Source: an uncultured Flammeovirgaceae bacterium (GTDB lineage: Bacteria; Bacteroidota; Bacteroidia; Cytophagales; Cyclobacteriaceae). From it: a stretch of DNA of 64,000 bases. The position numbers were made by a program, and so were the translations under genes. This document shows, piece after piece, positions 1 to 9,473 of this stretch (position 1 is the first letter of the stretch; each line of letters opens with the position of its first letter). The notes under the pieces were generated by a model. The model was not told the origin of the DNA. It saw only the letters and a program-made list of their open reading frames with translations, and ran no database searches. The DNA lies in NCBI GenBank assembly GCA_937884755.1, contig CAKZYJ010000470.1:1-64000 (forward strand). Reading direction: 5' to 3'.

Positions 1-63
1 TTTAACGCTAGGTTTATACCGCAAATTCGGTCAACCTATTTCAGGCATAGACAATGAAATAAA

Positions 64-97
64 CTTGTAACCTGTAACTTTTTAACTTTTAACTATC
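64..97. repeat. Degenerate heptamer array (AACTNNN) at the 3' end of susD
   Basis: Five consecutive units starting at 62, 69, 76, 84 and 91 read AACTTGT, AACCTGT, AACTTTTT, AACTTTT and AACTATC, so the period is 7 with one 8. The array runs into the stop codon of the susD-like gene. The same AACTNNN consensus recurs at 38374-38429. I see nothing else in positions 1-88. Confidence 0.5.
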
Positions 98-1645
98 AGC
101 TTCGGCGGCTTCTCGGATTTGAGGTAAAATGTCTTGCTGCTCTAGCGGGTACGGCAAGTAACGGTCAGTGGCTGGGTCATAGCTTCGGCCGGCGTAGTTT
201 AGCTCGTCGGTTCGGTTGTAGCGGGTCAGGTCGTAGAAGCGAATTCCCCACTCGGTACTGAACTCAGCAAATTTTTCATCCAGTACATCGTCTATCGTTA
301 CTCCACTCAATGGAGCCATTCCCACCCTGGCCCGTACCGTGTTTACCGCTTCATCGGCAGTAATCGAGGAGCTGGTAGCCCCGTTCACTAAGGCTTCGGC
401 GTGCATCAGCAATATTTCTGAGTAGCGAATGACCTGGAAATTATTATTCTCGCCGTAGGTGAACCGACCGGGCGTAAGCTGGTCGGAAGGCAAGTAAAAC
501 TTACCACTCAGAAAGTTGTAACGAGGATGATTGTTGAATGTGTCGCTCGATTGGGTAGTGTTAGAAACCCAGTCGGGCAACGTGGCGTAGTTCGGGTCTG
601 ACTGAATTTCGGCAATCCCATCGGGCGTGAACAAGACAGTGGTTTCTAATCGTTCGCGCTCACCGCGGTCGAGCATAAATTTGATATACTTCACACTAGG
701 CTCGTAGAAGCCCCAGCCACCCCCGGCACCTTCCACCGCCGGAGTCCAGTCGGAGGGGCCGAAGAAGTTCCACAGGTAGCGAGTCCGGGTTCCGGATGCC
801 ATACCAAAATCTGAGTACTGCAACTCCAACAAGCTTTCGTCGCTCAGCTTACCGGGTATTTTGAACAGTTGGTAGTAGTCTTCCATGAGCGAGAAGGCAT
901 TAGCACCGATAATCTGGCTGGTAGCATCGGCCACCGCTTGGTAATCTTGTAGTTCCAGATGGGCCATCGCCTTTACTGCTAATGCCGTGTGTCGGGTTAT
1001 GCCGCCGGGTATGTCGGTTCGTTCGTTAGGCCGTACGTTGGGCAGTAGGGGAATGGCTTCATCCATCTGGGCTGATAGGTGCTGCATCGCCTCTTCAAAT
1101 GAGCTGAGCTCAATATCAAATAGGGCACTTGGTGCGGAGGATTCGGGGATTAATATACGCTCCCACAATCGGGCCAGTTGCAGCATCTCAAAGGCCCGCA
1201 TCACTTTAATTTCGGCAATGTACTGGTCAGCAGTGGCGGCATCGGCCCCGGCTTCCCGGTACCGTTCAATTTCTTCCATCGCCCCGTGCCAATACAAAAT
1301 ATCAGAATATAAGTTGAGCCAGGAATTATTGTACATCCAAAAAACACGATTGTACCGGAACTCATCTGTTTCAATCAGGGGCTCTTGGTCACCGGCGGCG
1401 TTCACATCATCGCCTCGTACCGAAATAATCGGAAAGGTCTCCCACTGTAAATTGTTCAGTTCGGCGTAGGAGCCGTAGAGCATCAGAATCATATTTTCCG
1501 ACTGGCTGTAGTCGGTATTATCTACGATGTCCTGATTTTGTAGGGGCTGATCTAGCTGCTCTTCACAAGCTACGGCCACGAAAAGAGCCAGTATTAGTGC
1601 TGGTAAGCGATAGATTTTCTTATAAAATTTCATGATACTATTCAT
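89..1645 (-). CDS. SusD/RagB-family outer-membrane nutrient-binding lipoprotein
   Basis: This is the surface lipoprotein that caps a SusC-type TonB transporter and helps capture a glycan or other large substrate. From the first ATG (1645) the product is about 518 residues, usual for the family. A hydrophobic signal ends in a lipobox-like VAVAC followed by EEQ, so the mature protein should be lipidated. A second ATG at 1633 is equally plausible; the upstream TTG is less likely. The helical body (WETFPIISVRGDDVN, an AEIKVMRAFEM-like segment) and the C-terminal block containing EILLMHAEALVNG, EFSTEWGIRFYDLTR and YLPYP are typical SusD features. The gene lies 12 bases after the SusC stop, so the two are surely co-transcribed. 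The substrate cannot be deduced from sequence. Confidence 0.93.
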   Translation of the reverse strand: MNSIMKFYKKIYRLPALILALFVAVACEEQLDQPLQNQDIVDNTDYSQSENMILMLYGSYAELNNLQWETFPIISVRGDDVNAAGDQEPLIETDEFRYNRVFWMYNNSWLNLYSDILYWHGAMEEIERYREAGADAATADQYIAEIKVMRAFEMLQLARLWERILIPESSAPSALFDIELSSFEEAMQHLSAQMDEAIPLLPNVRPNERTDIPGGITRHTALAVKAMAHLELQDYQAVADATSQIIGANAFSLMEDYYQLFKIPGKLSDESLLELQYSDFGMASGTRTRYLWNFFGPSDWTPAVEGAGGGWGFYEPSVKYIKFMLDRGERERLETTVLFTPDGIAEIQSDPNYATLPDWVSNTTQSSDTFNNHPRYNFLSGKFYLPSDQLTPGRFTYGENNNFQVIRYSEILLMHAEALVNGATSSSITADEAVNTVRARVGMAPLSGVTIDDVLDEKFAEFSTEWGIRFYDLTRYNRTDELNYAGRSYDPATDRYLPYPLEQQDILPQIREAAEADS

Positions 1646-1657
1646 TTGAGTCAATTG

Positions 1658-4600
1658 CTAAAGAGTAATGTTCAATCCAATGGTGTAAACAGCCGGAATG
1701 GGATACACTTGACGGTCAATGCCATCATCTACTTCTGGGTTGAAGCCATTGTAGTTGAAGACTGTTAGCGGCCGCTCGGCGGTCAGGGTCAGTCGGGTTT
1801 TGGGTAAGTTTTCACCGTACCAGTCTTGTTGGGAGAACAGGTACGATAAACGTACGTTCTGAATTCGGAAATAGGTGCCATCTTCTACAAAGTAATCGCT
1901 CATATTCTGGTTCCAGCCCTTTCGTAGTCCAGCTGCCGAGGGATAGCGGTTGGATGTACCCGGACCACGCCATAAGTTGTTAACCAGCTCGGCATCCAGG
2001 TTGGTATCGTTGGTAAAAATAATTTCTCCCCGTTTGCGGTTCAGAATTTGATGCCCGGATTGTCCCTGAAAGTTAGCAGTCAAGTTGAAATTCTTGTACG
2101 AAAGCCCAAAGTTGAAGCCGTAAGTTAGGTTAGGAAGATAAGACCCCAGCACCACGCGGTCATCGGCATCTACTACTCCATCGCCGTTCTGGTCGCGGAA
2201 GAAAAAATCGCCGGGTTCCAAACTGTTATCGGTGATAAACTCCTGGGTGTAGCCACTGCTGTTGATTTGGTCTTCATCTTGGAATACACCTACCACTTCG
2301 TAGCCGTAGAAAGCCTCAAAAGGTTCCCCTAAAATGGAGCGTTGTCGAAACTCTGCTGAGCCGTGGTTCAAACTTTCTGCTCCACCCAAACTCAGTACTT
2401 CGTTGTTTAGCGTAGCTAGGTTACCACCAATGCTGTAGGAGAACCCATTAAGAAAGTTATCGCTCCAGTTTAGGCTAAGCTCTAAGCCTTCGTTGCGGAT
2501 TTCGCCCCGGCTGCGTCGCTCGGTATCCCGAAATACCGGGGGGATGATGCCCACCGCCAGGTTCTCTGTATCCCGAATGAAATAGTCCGCCTCCAACGAT
2601 AGGCGCTCATTGAACAGACGGGAGGTAATTCCAACATTGATCTCTTCGGTCGTTTCCCAGCGTTCAATCAGGTCAAAGGTAGGGCGCAAGCGACGCCCGG
2701 TAACCAATACACCGTCAATGGCGGTAGTAGTTTCTTCCAAAGTGGGTGCTCCCACCGCCGGGCGGATGTTATCGTTACCCAGTTGTCCCCAACTTCCTCG
2801 TAGTTTGAGGAAATCGATGAAGTTAACGTTAAAGAAATTCTCTTCTGAGAGCACCCAGCCCGCTCCGAAGGTGAAGAAATCGCCCCACTGCTGCTGGAAC
2901 TTATTGTTACCATCGCGACGGTAAGTAGTATACAGCAGGTAACGGTCATCGTAGTTATAGGCTATCCGGCCAAAGAACGATTGAAAGAACAGTTGACCGT
3001 TAATCGTGCGGTTACCGAAAATATCCTCATTATCTCCGTCGGTACCCGTAGCATCGCCAATGTTGTCAACATTAAAGTTCAAAGCCCGGGATAGGTACCA
3101 CAGCTCTTCCTGGTCGCGACTCGGGTTAGGCGAAATATCTTCTCCTTCAACGAATAGAAGCTCAGCGTACTCACTGCGGTAGGAGTAGCCACCCACCACG
3201 GTTAGAAAATGATCACCGAAATTATTTTCGTAAGTCAGGAAGTTATCCCAAACCTGATCAAACGTCGCCAGATTATTACGTCGAATAGACGAAAGGAAAT
3301 CCTGTACCCCATCGGCGTAGGCAAAATTCACGTTCCTAGCGGTTCGTCCTTCTAGACTGTAGTTGTACGATGAGCGGAAGGAAAGTATGTTGGGTATAAT
3401 GTCAATTTCGCCGTAGATGTTTCCGTTCACCGTACCCGTTTGGTTGCGATCATCATTATACAACAGCGGGTAAAGTGGGCTCTGACTGTTTCGGTAGCCA
3501 ATGAGCTGAGCATTGGATAATTGATCCTCATTGGCCGTGTTCAATGGGTCGTAGGGCGGTAGGATGGGTACGGCAAAGTAGCTCCGGAACCAAGCCGCAT
3601 TATCGCCTACAAATTGCTGGGAGGTGCTTACGTTAAAGTTCCCACCTACCGTTAGCCAGTCCTTTACCTTGGAGTCGAGCTTGGTGCGGAAGTTGAGCCG
3701 GGTGAAGTCATTGCGGGCTGATTTCAACAATCCCTGTTGGTTAAAGTAGCTGGCACCGATGGAATAGCGGGTTTTGGCTCCGCCGCCGTTGAAGCTCAGC
3801 GTATGGTTCTGGATGCTAGCCGGTTCCATAATCTCTCGGTACCAATCGATGTTTACATTGGGTACATTGGGGTTGATACGGCTACGACCGAAGCGCTGCA
3901 TGGCATTATCCACAAAAGCAATGTCAGCATCCGAACCGGTCTCGTTCACGTAGCGCACGAACTGCTCAGAGTTAGCCATTTGCAGTACGTTCTGCGGGTT
4001 TTGGATGCCATAGTAGCCGTCGTACACGATTTCTGGAGCTTGCTCAAAGTCACCCGACTTGGTTTCAATCAGCACTACTCCGTTAGCCGCCCTCACTCCG
4101 TAAATAGCGGAAGCCGAGGCATCTTTCAGCACCGAAAGTGTCTCAATATCGTTGGGGTTAAGGAAGTCAATATTGTCGAAGAACATACCGTCTACCACGT
4201 ACAGCGGAGCGGCATCGCCTTCAAACGAACCAATACCCCGTACCCGTACTGTAGGCGAAGCACCCGGAGCCCCGCTGCTTACAATCTGTACCCCGGCTAC
4301 CCGTCCCTGAAGGGCTTGCATCGCTTGGGCGGTAGGGGTCTGCTGAATTTCTTCGGCATCTACCGTGGAAATTGCGGAAGTAAGATCTTTTTCTTCCAGG
4401 GTTCCGTACCCAACGACCACAATTTCGGAAAGAGAAGTGATGCTGGGAGCCAGAGCAACATCAATTACGGTCTGGTTTCCCACTCTAATCTCTTCAGTCT
4501 CGTAGCCTACCGAAGAAAACGCCAGCGTATCCTCGGGAGCCGCTTCAATGCGGTAGTTCCCATCCAGATCAGTCACCGTTCCGGTAGCAGTACCTTTAAG

Positions 4601-5188
4601 GATAACGTTGACTCCGGGCAGTGTACTATTGTCGGTTAAGTCGGTGACCGTACCGGTAACTACTACTAGTACACTACGGCGGGTTGCGTCCCAGCGAGTG
4701 AAACTTCGGGCTACAATGGGGGGGGACTCCTCGAGAGAAGATGCTTTCTTAACTGATTTTCGCTCTACTTTGGGTAGCTTAGACTGCTTCTGAAGAATGT
4801 AGTAATTCTCCTGAAACTGCCGAAACTGTAAACCCATCGGTTGAACAACCTGCCGCAAAGTACGCTCTAGCTCGTCTTTAGGTACGTTAAGCACCCGCTG
4901 AGCCTGTTGCACGTTTATTTTCTTGTCGTTTACCAGGTCGCTTTGGTAGGTGATTTTGATGTCGTGCTTTTTCTCCACCTCGAACAATACCTGCTTAAGG
5001 TCCTGAGAAGAACTCTGAGCTTGAGCGGGAGAAGCAGTTGCTGAAGCTGTCCAACGGGCAGCTAGCTCTTGCCCTTGGGCTATCGGCGTGAACACGGTCG
5101 GAGTGAATACACTCAAGGTTGTGAATAAAAGAAAAAGTAAAATGCTCAGCCTGGCTGACCGTCTTAGATAGGGTACTGATGTTCTCAT
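1658..5188 (-). CDS. SusC/RagA-family TonB-dependent receptor with STN signalling domain
   Basis: Outer-membrane transporter of 1176 residues. After a signal sequence there is an STN domain (about 62-133, DLKQVLFEVEKKHDIKITY onward), a carboxypeptidase-regulatory-like domain (about 165-250, GTVTDLTDNSTLPGVNV), the SusC hallmark SEIVVVGYG (about 254-262), a plug with VRVRGIGSF and PLYVVDG, and a 22-strand type barrel. The STN domain is the part that talks to FecR-type anti-sigma factors, and a fecR/sigma pair lies directly upstream. The inferred role is therefore substrate uptake plus transcriptional signalling. The ATG at 5188 is clear. The family assignment is certain; the substrate is unknown. 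Confidence 0.96.
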   Translation of the reverse strand: MRTSVPYLRRSARLSILLFLLFTTLSVFTPTVFTPIAQGQELAARWTASATASPAQAQSSSQDLKQVLFEVEKKHDIKITYQSDLVNDKKINVQQAQRVLNVPKDELERTLRQVVQPMGLQFRQFQENYYILQKQSKLPKVERKSVKKASSLEESPPIVARSFTRWDATRRSVLVVVTGTVTDLTDNSTLPGVNVILKGTATGTVTDLDGNYRIEAAPEDTLAFSSVGYETEEIRVGNQTVIDVALAPSITSLSEIVVVGYGTLEEKDLTSAISTVDAEEIQQTPTAQAMQALQGRVAGVQIVSSGAPGASPTVRVRGIGSFEGDAAPLYVVDGMFFDNIDFLNPNDIETLSVLKDASASAIYGVRAANGVVLIETKSGDFEQAPEIVYDGYYGIQNPQNVLQMANSEQFVRYVNETGSDADIAFVDNAMQRFGRSRINPNVPNVNIDWYREIMEPASIQNHTLSFNGGGAKTRYSIGASYFNQQGLLKSARNDFTRLNFRTKLDSKVKDWLTVGGNFNVSTSQQFVGDNAAWFRSYFAVPILPPYDPLNTANEDQLSNAQLIGYRNSQSPLYPLLYNDDRNQTGTVNGNIYGEIDIIPNILSFRSSYNYSLEGRTARNVNFAYADGVQDFLSSIRRNNLATFDQVWDNFLTYENNFGDHFLTVVGGYSYRSEYAELLFVEGEDISPNPSRDQEELWYLSRALNFNVDNIGDATGTDGDNEDIFGNRTINGQLFFQSFFGRIAYNYDDRYLLYTTYRRDGNNKFQQQWGDFFTFGAGWVLSEENFFNVNFIDFLKLRGSWGQLGNDNIRPAVGAPTLEETTTAIDGVLVTGRRLRPTFDLIERWETTEEINVGITSRLFNERLSLEADYFIRDTENLAVGIIPPVFRDTERRSRGEIRNEGLELSLNWSDNFLNGFSYSIGGNLATLNNEVLSLGGAESLNHGSAEFRQRSILGEPFEAFYGYEVVGVFQDEDQINSSGYTQEFITDNSLEPGDFFFRDQNGDGVVDADDRVVLGSYLPNLTYGFNFGLSYKNFNLTANFQGQSGHQILNRKRGEIIFTNDTNLDAELVNNLWRGPGTSNRYPSAAGLRKGWNQNMSDYFVEDGTYFRIQNVRLSYLFSQQDWYGENLPKTRLTLTAERPLTVFNYNGFNPEVDDGIDRQVYPIPAVYTIGLNITL

Positions 5189-5252
5189 AGCGTAATCATG
5201 GAGTTGTTAGGTTTCACTTGGTATAGCAGTTGTTTATAGGTAGAAATAAGGT

Positions 5253-6209
5253 TTACTCCCGGAGTTGTATTTGCCCGCCCTCGTCCCGAGCCTGAATTCC
5301 GAAAATTTCGCTTAACAGCGCCAGCAGAGTGTCAATATCATTGTTGGGTAGCGTACCAGTAAGCTTGAGTTGCCGGATGCTATCGCTCTGAATAATTACC
5401 GGTATGCCGTACAGATCCTCGATGGTTTGAGCGACTATCTCCAGCGGTGTTTCGTTGAAAACTAACTCATTATTTCGCCAGGCGGTAACCGGTGCAGTAG
5501 CTACTTTGGTGAGCGAAAAACTGAGATCTTTAGTAAGTATGGCCTGATCGCCGGGTTGCAGAATAACATCGGCGATTTCGCCCGGTGAATCTCCCAACGC
5601 ATTAAGTTTTACTTTACCAACATCCAGGGTTACCTGGGTAGTACCGCGCCTACTTTGTACATTAAACTCAGTTCCCAATACCTCCACGGTGAGGTTATCG
5701 GTGAAAACCGTAAACGATTGATCGTTGGCTAAATGCTGTACCGAAAAGTAAGCCTCTCCCTCCAGCCAGATTTTCCGGGGGGAATCAGCCTGCCACTGCC
5801 GGTTGTAGCGTACGGAAGAGTTACCGTTAAGCACCACAGTAGATTGATCGGGTAGCACGATAGTGCGAGTTTCGCCGAATCCGGCGGTCTGGATTACCGT
5901 ACTGTTTGCCCAAAAGTAGTAAACCAATACGGAGCTGATTAGTATCCCCGCCACGCTGGCGGCTATCTTCCAGGTGAGTACTGTCCGGCGGAGCGGTAAA
6001 CGAGCAGAAATTTGCTGATAGAGTGCTTCTGACTGTTGGGAAGATAGTGGCTGAGTGCCACGAAGCTCCTGCCAGATTTGCTGAATAACCTCTTCGTATT
6101 CTTTTGCTTCGGGGTGGGCTTGCAGATAATCGAGCAGTTCTTCTAACTCAGCCCGACTACACTGGCGAGCAAAGTACTTTTGGAGTAGCTGCTGCGGATT
6201 TTGAGACAT
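5253..6209 (-). CDS. FecR-family anti-sigma factor
   Basis: Inner-membrane sigma regulator of 318 residues. The N-terminal cytoplasmic region (1-75) is followed by one membrane helix (about 79-101, IAASVAGILISSVLVYYFW), a periplasmic FecR domain (about 108-210, with the TAGFGETRTIVLPDQSTVVLN-like signature) and a C-terminal DUF4974 domain (about 248-318, NETPLEIVAQTIEDLYGI). DUF4974 is the Bacteroidota-specific partner of the STN domain, matching the receptor encoded 64 bases downstream. By family knowledge it holds the cognate sigma factor until the receptor is occupied. Confidence 0.95.
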   Translation of the reverse strand: MSQNPQQLLQKYFARQCSRAELEELLDYLQAHPEAKEYEEVIQQIWQELRGTQPLSSQQSEALYQQISARLPLRRTVLTWKIAASVAGILISSVLVYYFWANSTVIQTAGFGETRTIVLPDQSTVVLNGNSSVRYNRQWQADSPRKIWLEGEAYFSVQHLANDQSFTVFTDNLTVEVLGTEFNVQSRRGTTQVTLDVGKVKLNALGDSPGEIADVILQPGDQAILTKDLSFSLTKVATAPVTAWRNNELVFNETPLEIVAQTIEDLYGIPVIIQSDSIRQLKLTGTLPNNDIDTLLALLSEIFGIQARDEGGQIQLRE

Positions 6210-6387
6210 AAATAGGTTTTATCTCTACTATCCGCTCAGTAAGCAAAAAGAAGATTAGCCGCTCTATTTTTCCATACTTTTTAAAATGAATAGCAGGTTA
6301 TTAGAATTTTTGTAGCAAAATACTCTGATGGTTTGAAATATTTTACTGAACTCGTTGGGGAGAAATTGGGAGCTTGGCCTACCTAAA

Positions 6388-6981
6388 TTAAAAAAACCGA
6401 GCGGCAAAGGCGAGCAGTAGCGCTAAGCTGAGGTCAGCGTGCCGTTTGAGATAGAGTTTAATGAATCGTAGAGCTTGGGCTAACTGCAAACGCACTGTTT
6501 GCGGGGTGATGCCCATATAAGCAGCAATCTCGCGAGTAGTCTTTCCTTGTTGCTGCGCCATCTCGTACACTAATTTACGTTTAGGGGGAAGCAGATCAAT
6601 GGCCTGTTGGGCAATGCTAGTATACTCAGCAAGTATCAGGTCCTGCTCTACCGTTGAGGCCGGAGGATTCATTTGTTGATATAAGTGTTCTCGCAAAGTT
6701 TTGTGCTGCGCTGCCTTTTGCAAAAACTTTAAGTTTTCGTTTTTGGCAATCTGGTAAAGGTAGGGCTCTAGCGGACGTTGAGGATCAATCTGAGTACGGT
6801 GCTGCCAAAGCTTAGTAAAAGTATTTTGTACTATCTCGAGTGCATCTTCCGGCGAATGAGTGAATTTTAGCGAGAAACCATAGATTTGCTGGTGATAGCG
6901 ATCATACACTACTCGGAAGGCGTCTTCTCGCCCTTTTTTCAGGCGATCGAGAACATTAAAAAAATTTTGATCACTACTCAT
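6388..6981 (-). CDS. ECF RNA polymerase sigma factor (FecI-like)
   Basis: Protein of 197 residues with sigma-70 region 2 (about 17-60, FRVVYDRYHQQIYGFSLKF and EIVQNTFTKLWQH) and region 4 (about 133-180, LPPKRKLVYEMAQQQGKTTREIA followed by an HTH). It is the first gene of a sigma-fecR-susC-susD unit, the standard arrangement for cell-surface signalling in this phylum. The 178-base gap before fecR may hold a separate promoter. The ATG at 6981 is the natural start. Confidence 0.94.
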   Translation of the reverse strand: MSSDQNFFNVLDRLKKGREDAFRVVYDRYHQQIYGFSLKFTHSPEDALEIVQNTFTKLWQHRTQIDPQRPLEPYLYQIAKNENLKFLQKAAQHKTLREHLYQQMNPPASTVEQDLILAEYTSIAQQAIDLLPPKRKLVYEMAQQQGKTTREIAAYMGITPQTVRLQLAQALRFIKLYLKRHADLSLALLLAFAARFF

Positions 6982-7469
6982 AGGCTTCCTCTACACTTTA
7001 AGCAATGATATAAATTTTACCAAAATCAAACAATTTTTTAAAATTATTTCAATTGAGGTTTCAGATATAACCTTGATTTTGGCATATAGTTTATTCAGGC
7101 AATCTCTTTCTGATTGACCATCGCCAACATTTCGTTATTGCCATTGATCTATAGATTTCAGTCTTAAAGGTAGTACGTATCATATATTTTGGTAACGTGA
7201 CCTAATCTAGTTCATATCTAATCGCTTCAGGTAAAACTCATGTTCTGATTAGCCCAACTAAACATTATCAAGCGTCTTTACCTAATAGAATCTGGGTTTA
7301 TTCCTTCCGGAATGGGAAATGCAAGGCAGTAGGTCGTATTACAGCCGTGCGGGCAAGAGCCGCTCGGATAAGCCTATAGATAGAAAGAGTGAGGCATAGC
7401 ACTAAAAACGAAAAAGCTAGTGCTTCGTATGCATATCTATTATCGCAGATTTAACTACATTTTCTACTT
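6982..7469. other. Long intergenic region between divergent sigma and AraC genes
   Basis: About 490 bases without a credible gene. It is AT-rich near the sigma start (7000-7080) and more mixed after 7300. It must contain the promoters of both the sigma-fecR-sus unit and the AraC gene. The only structure I can support is the inverted repeat at 7398-7424. The GC-richer part at 7330-7375 could fold, but it does not match a riboswitch I know. Confidence 0.4.
7398..7424. repeat. Inverted repeat upstream of the AraC-family gene
   Basis: AGCACTA at 7398-7404 is repeated as TAGTGCT at 7418-7424 with a 13-base A-rich spacer. It lies 46 bases before the AraC-type start. It could be an operator or a small hairpin in the leader; the sequence does not decide. 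Confidence 0.35.
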
Positions 7470-8384
7470 TTGAATCGCTCAGTTAAAACATATGATACTA
7501 GAAGTTTTAGGGAAAACTTTCTCAATCTGAACTCGGATGTTAGCAAGTTTTTTGAGAGGGGGGATCAGGATTTTTTCTGCCTGCGAATAGAAGATATTGT
7601 TTCTCACGCAAAGGTTCCGGTTCCGCCTTCGCGCGAAAAGTGTCATACTCTGATTCTGGTTCAGGAGGGTTACTACGATCTCAAGTTAGGTACGCAAGAA
7701 TATCGGGTAGAAAATGGGGACTTAATCATTCAGCAAGCGGGGGCGATCTTTTCTATAGACCGAATTAATCGTGAAACCAAAGGTTTTACCTGCCACTTTC
7801 ACCCCGATACGTTGATTGGCAAATCAGGCAACCCAGCTATCTTAGCCGATTTCGCTTTTCTGAATATATGGGCTGATTCACTAGTGCGGTTTGATGAAAA
7901 TAGGCTTCCGTTTGTTACGACCCTCTTCCGGCGGCTACAGCTAGAATATACGCGTAGCCAGAAACCAGATTTCGCTATTATCCACGCCTACCTGCTGGCT
8001 TTGTTGTCAGAAATAAAAGCTTTAACGGATGCTGATGCCAAGGAATCAAAAAACGCAGCTCATTACCTGGTTCAGCGATTTAAGAAATCAATTCATACGA
8101 GAGTAAAAGATAATTTGAGTGTGCGTGATTTTGCTGCTCAGCTTAATGTTAGTCCTAATCACCTCAATAAATGCACTAAGCAGATCACTGGCTACTCGGC
8201 TTCCAGACTAATTGACGATACTAAAATCATGGAAGCTAAATATCTGCTGTATCAGACTAACCTCACAGTTAGCGAAATAGCCAATGAATTAGGGTTTCTC
8301 GATCCTTCCTACTTTAGCCGATTCTTTAAAAAGAGTGCGGGAGTAACGCCGGTGGAATATCGGAAAATGATTGAAAAGTCCTAA
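7470..8384 (+). CDS. AraC-family transcriptional regulator
   Basis: Protein of 304 residues. The N-terminal part (about 45-165) is a cupin-like sensor (TLILVQEGYYDLKLG, VENGDLIIQQAG). The C-terminal about 100 residues carry the double AraC helix-turn-helix (SVRDFAAQLNVSPNHLNK, then VSEIANELGFLDPSYFSRFFKK). The only usable start is TTG at 7470: an in-frame stop lies just upstream and there is no early ATG. It precedes a same-strand run of small proteins (8452-9923) and may control them, which is inference. The ligand is unknown. Confidence 0.92.
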   Translation: MNRSVKTYDTRSFRENFLNLNSDVSKFFERGDQDFFCLRIEDIVSHAKVPVPPSREKCHTLILVQEGYYDLKLGTQEYRVENGDLIIQQAGAIFSIDRINRETKGFTCHFHPDTLIGKSGNPAILADFAFLNIWADSLVRFDENRLPFVTTLFRRLQLEYTRSQKPDFAIIHAYLLALLSEIKALTDADAKESKNAAHYLVQRFKKSIHTRVKDNLSVRDFAAQLNVSPNHLNKCTKQITGYSASRLIDDTKIMEAKYLLYQTNLTVSEIANELGFLDPSYFSRFFKKSAGVTPVEYRKMIEKS

Positions 8385-8451
8385 CAGTCGCACTATTTGT
8401 CCTAACCTGCTGATTGATTAGAATTGATCTTTGCTGGAGAATTTATCGCGT

Positions 8452-8916
8452 ATGTATCCAGCACTATTAACTATACACTCTTTATTCAGATGGCTAGTAT
8501 TGGTTTCTCTTTTGTTAGCAATTCTTCAGGCAGGAAGCGGGTATTTCAGAAATCGCTTATTCACCAGTACTGATAACAAAATCCGTCATTGGACCGCCAC
8601 CATAGCGCACATCCAGCTTATTATTGGAATCTTACTTTACATTAAAAGTCCCATCATTAGCTACTACTGGGCAAGTTCGGATAATTCAACGACTTCTTCC
8701 GATCCATCTTTCTTTGGATTATATCACTTTGGGTTTATGCTGTTGTCAATCATTATTCTAACCATTGGCTCGGCCAAAGCCAAACGAGAAAAGTCTGATA
8801 AGGCAAAGTTTAGAACGATGCTCGTTTGGTTTTCAGTCGCGTTACTGGTGATTCTGGTAGCAATTCCCTGGCCGTTTTCGCCCTGGGCTAATCGTCCCTA
8901 TATCCGAATATTTTAA
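8452..8916 (+). CDS. Four-helix integral membrane protein, conserved in Bacteroidota
   Basis: About 154 residues from the ATG at 8452, chosen over an upstream TTG at 8431; a GGAG lies about 13 bases before the ATG. Four hydrophobic segments are visible: HSLFRWLVLVSLLLAIL, an AHIQLIIGILLYI stretch, HFGFMLLSIIILTIG and the last before IPWPFSPWANRPY. The conserved RHWTATIAHIQ and C-terminal PWPFSPWANRP signatures recall a widespread uncharacterised membrane family, sometimes labelled cytochrome-b-like. Histidines in helices 1-3 are compatible with haem but prove nothing. The next gene starts 3 bases after its stop. Confidence 0.75.
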   Translation: MYPALLTIHSLFRWLVLVSLLLAILQAGSGYFRNRLFTSTDNKIRHWTATIAHIQLIIGILLYIKSPIISYYWASSDNSTTSSDPSFFGLYHFGFMLLSIIILTIGSAKAKREKSDKAKFRTMLVWFSVALLVILVAIPWPFSPWANRPYIRIF

Positions 8917-8919
8917 TCT

Positions 8920-9237
8920 ATGTCACTTCTTAGTTCAAACATTGGTCGACTTCGGCTCTTAGCAATTCTAGAGGGAGCAACTCTGCTGATATTAGTATTC
9001 GTAGCGGTTCCCCTGCGCCGCATCTTTGATTATCCAACAGTATCTCAGGTTGTAGGCCCCATTCATGGTATCCTGTTTTTATTATTTGTATTTAATACGT
9101 TAAGTATAGGAGTGGAGAAGAATTGGAAATTCAGCCAAACTACCTGGAAAGTGCTTTTGGCTTGCTTAGTACCATTTGGCACATTTTACGTAGATCGTAA
9201 AATCCTAAAACCCATTTACGAGAAGGAGAAGCTATGA
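8920..9237 (+). CDS. DUF3817-family membrane protein
   Basis: Protein of 105 residues with three predicted membrane helices (about 12-34, 42-64 and 76-96). The pattern IGRLRLLAILEGATLLILVFVAVPL, then GPIHGILFLLFV, then a short C-terminal tail with Lys/Glu is the DUF3817 pattern. Function is unknown. It begins 3 bases after the preceding stop and overlaps the next gene by ATGA, so it is translationally coupled to both. Confidence 0.8.
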   Translation: MSLLSSNIGRLRLLAILEGATLLILVFVAVPLRRIFDYPTVSQVVGPIHGILFLLFVFNTLSIGVEKNWKFSQTTWKVLLACLVPFGTFYVDRKILKPIYEKEKL

Positions 9238-9440
9238 AAGTATATGTTTTCAAAACATCGGTCAGTCATTCAGATCTTGATAGTGTAGAGAGAATAATAG
9301 ATACGCTTATTCCTCATACTCAGTGGAATTTTGATTTTGATGATTGTGATAATATCCTGAGGGTTGTAAGCAAGCGAGATATATCCGAAGTGGTATGTAC
9401 AGGATTAGCTAAGTTTGGCTACCTTTGCCAAGAGCTATAA
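9234..9440 (+). CDS. Small conserved hypothetical protein, ferredoxin-like fold suspected
   Basis: A 68-residue protein (MKVYVFKTSV start, then WNFDFDDCDNILRV). It overlaps the DUF3817 stop by ATGA at 9234-9237. The beta-alpha-beta-like layout and length resemble heavy-metal-associated domains, but the metal-binding CxxC is absent. The WNFDxxDCDxILR pattern seems common in small Bacteroidota proteins, from memory only. Function unknown. Confidence 0.65.
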   Translation: MKVYVFKTSVSHSDLDSVERIIDTLIPHTQWNFDFDDCDNILRVVSKRDISEVVCTGLAKFGYLCQEL

Positions 9441-9473
9441 TAATCTTGCGCTGTTTACTCTATTCCAAATGTT

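Noticed and set aside
3737-4639. 300-codon plus-strand reading frame opposite the SusC gene
   Set aside because: Lies fully antisense to a well-supported receptor gene; composition reflects the codon pattern of the other strand and no domain is visible.
7320-7380. Possible riboswitch (cobalamin-like) upstream of the AraC gene
   Set aside because: GC-rich short hairpins are possible, but the conserved B12-box and pairing pattern are not seen.
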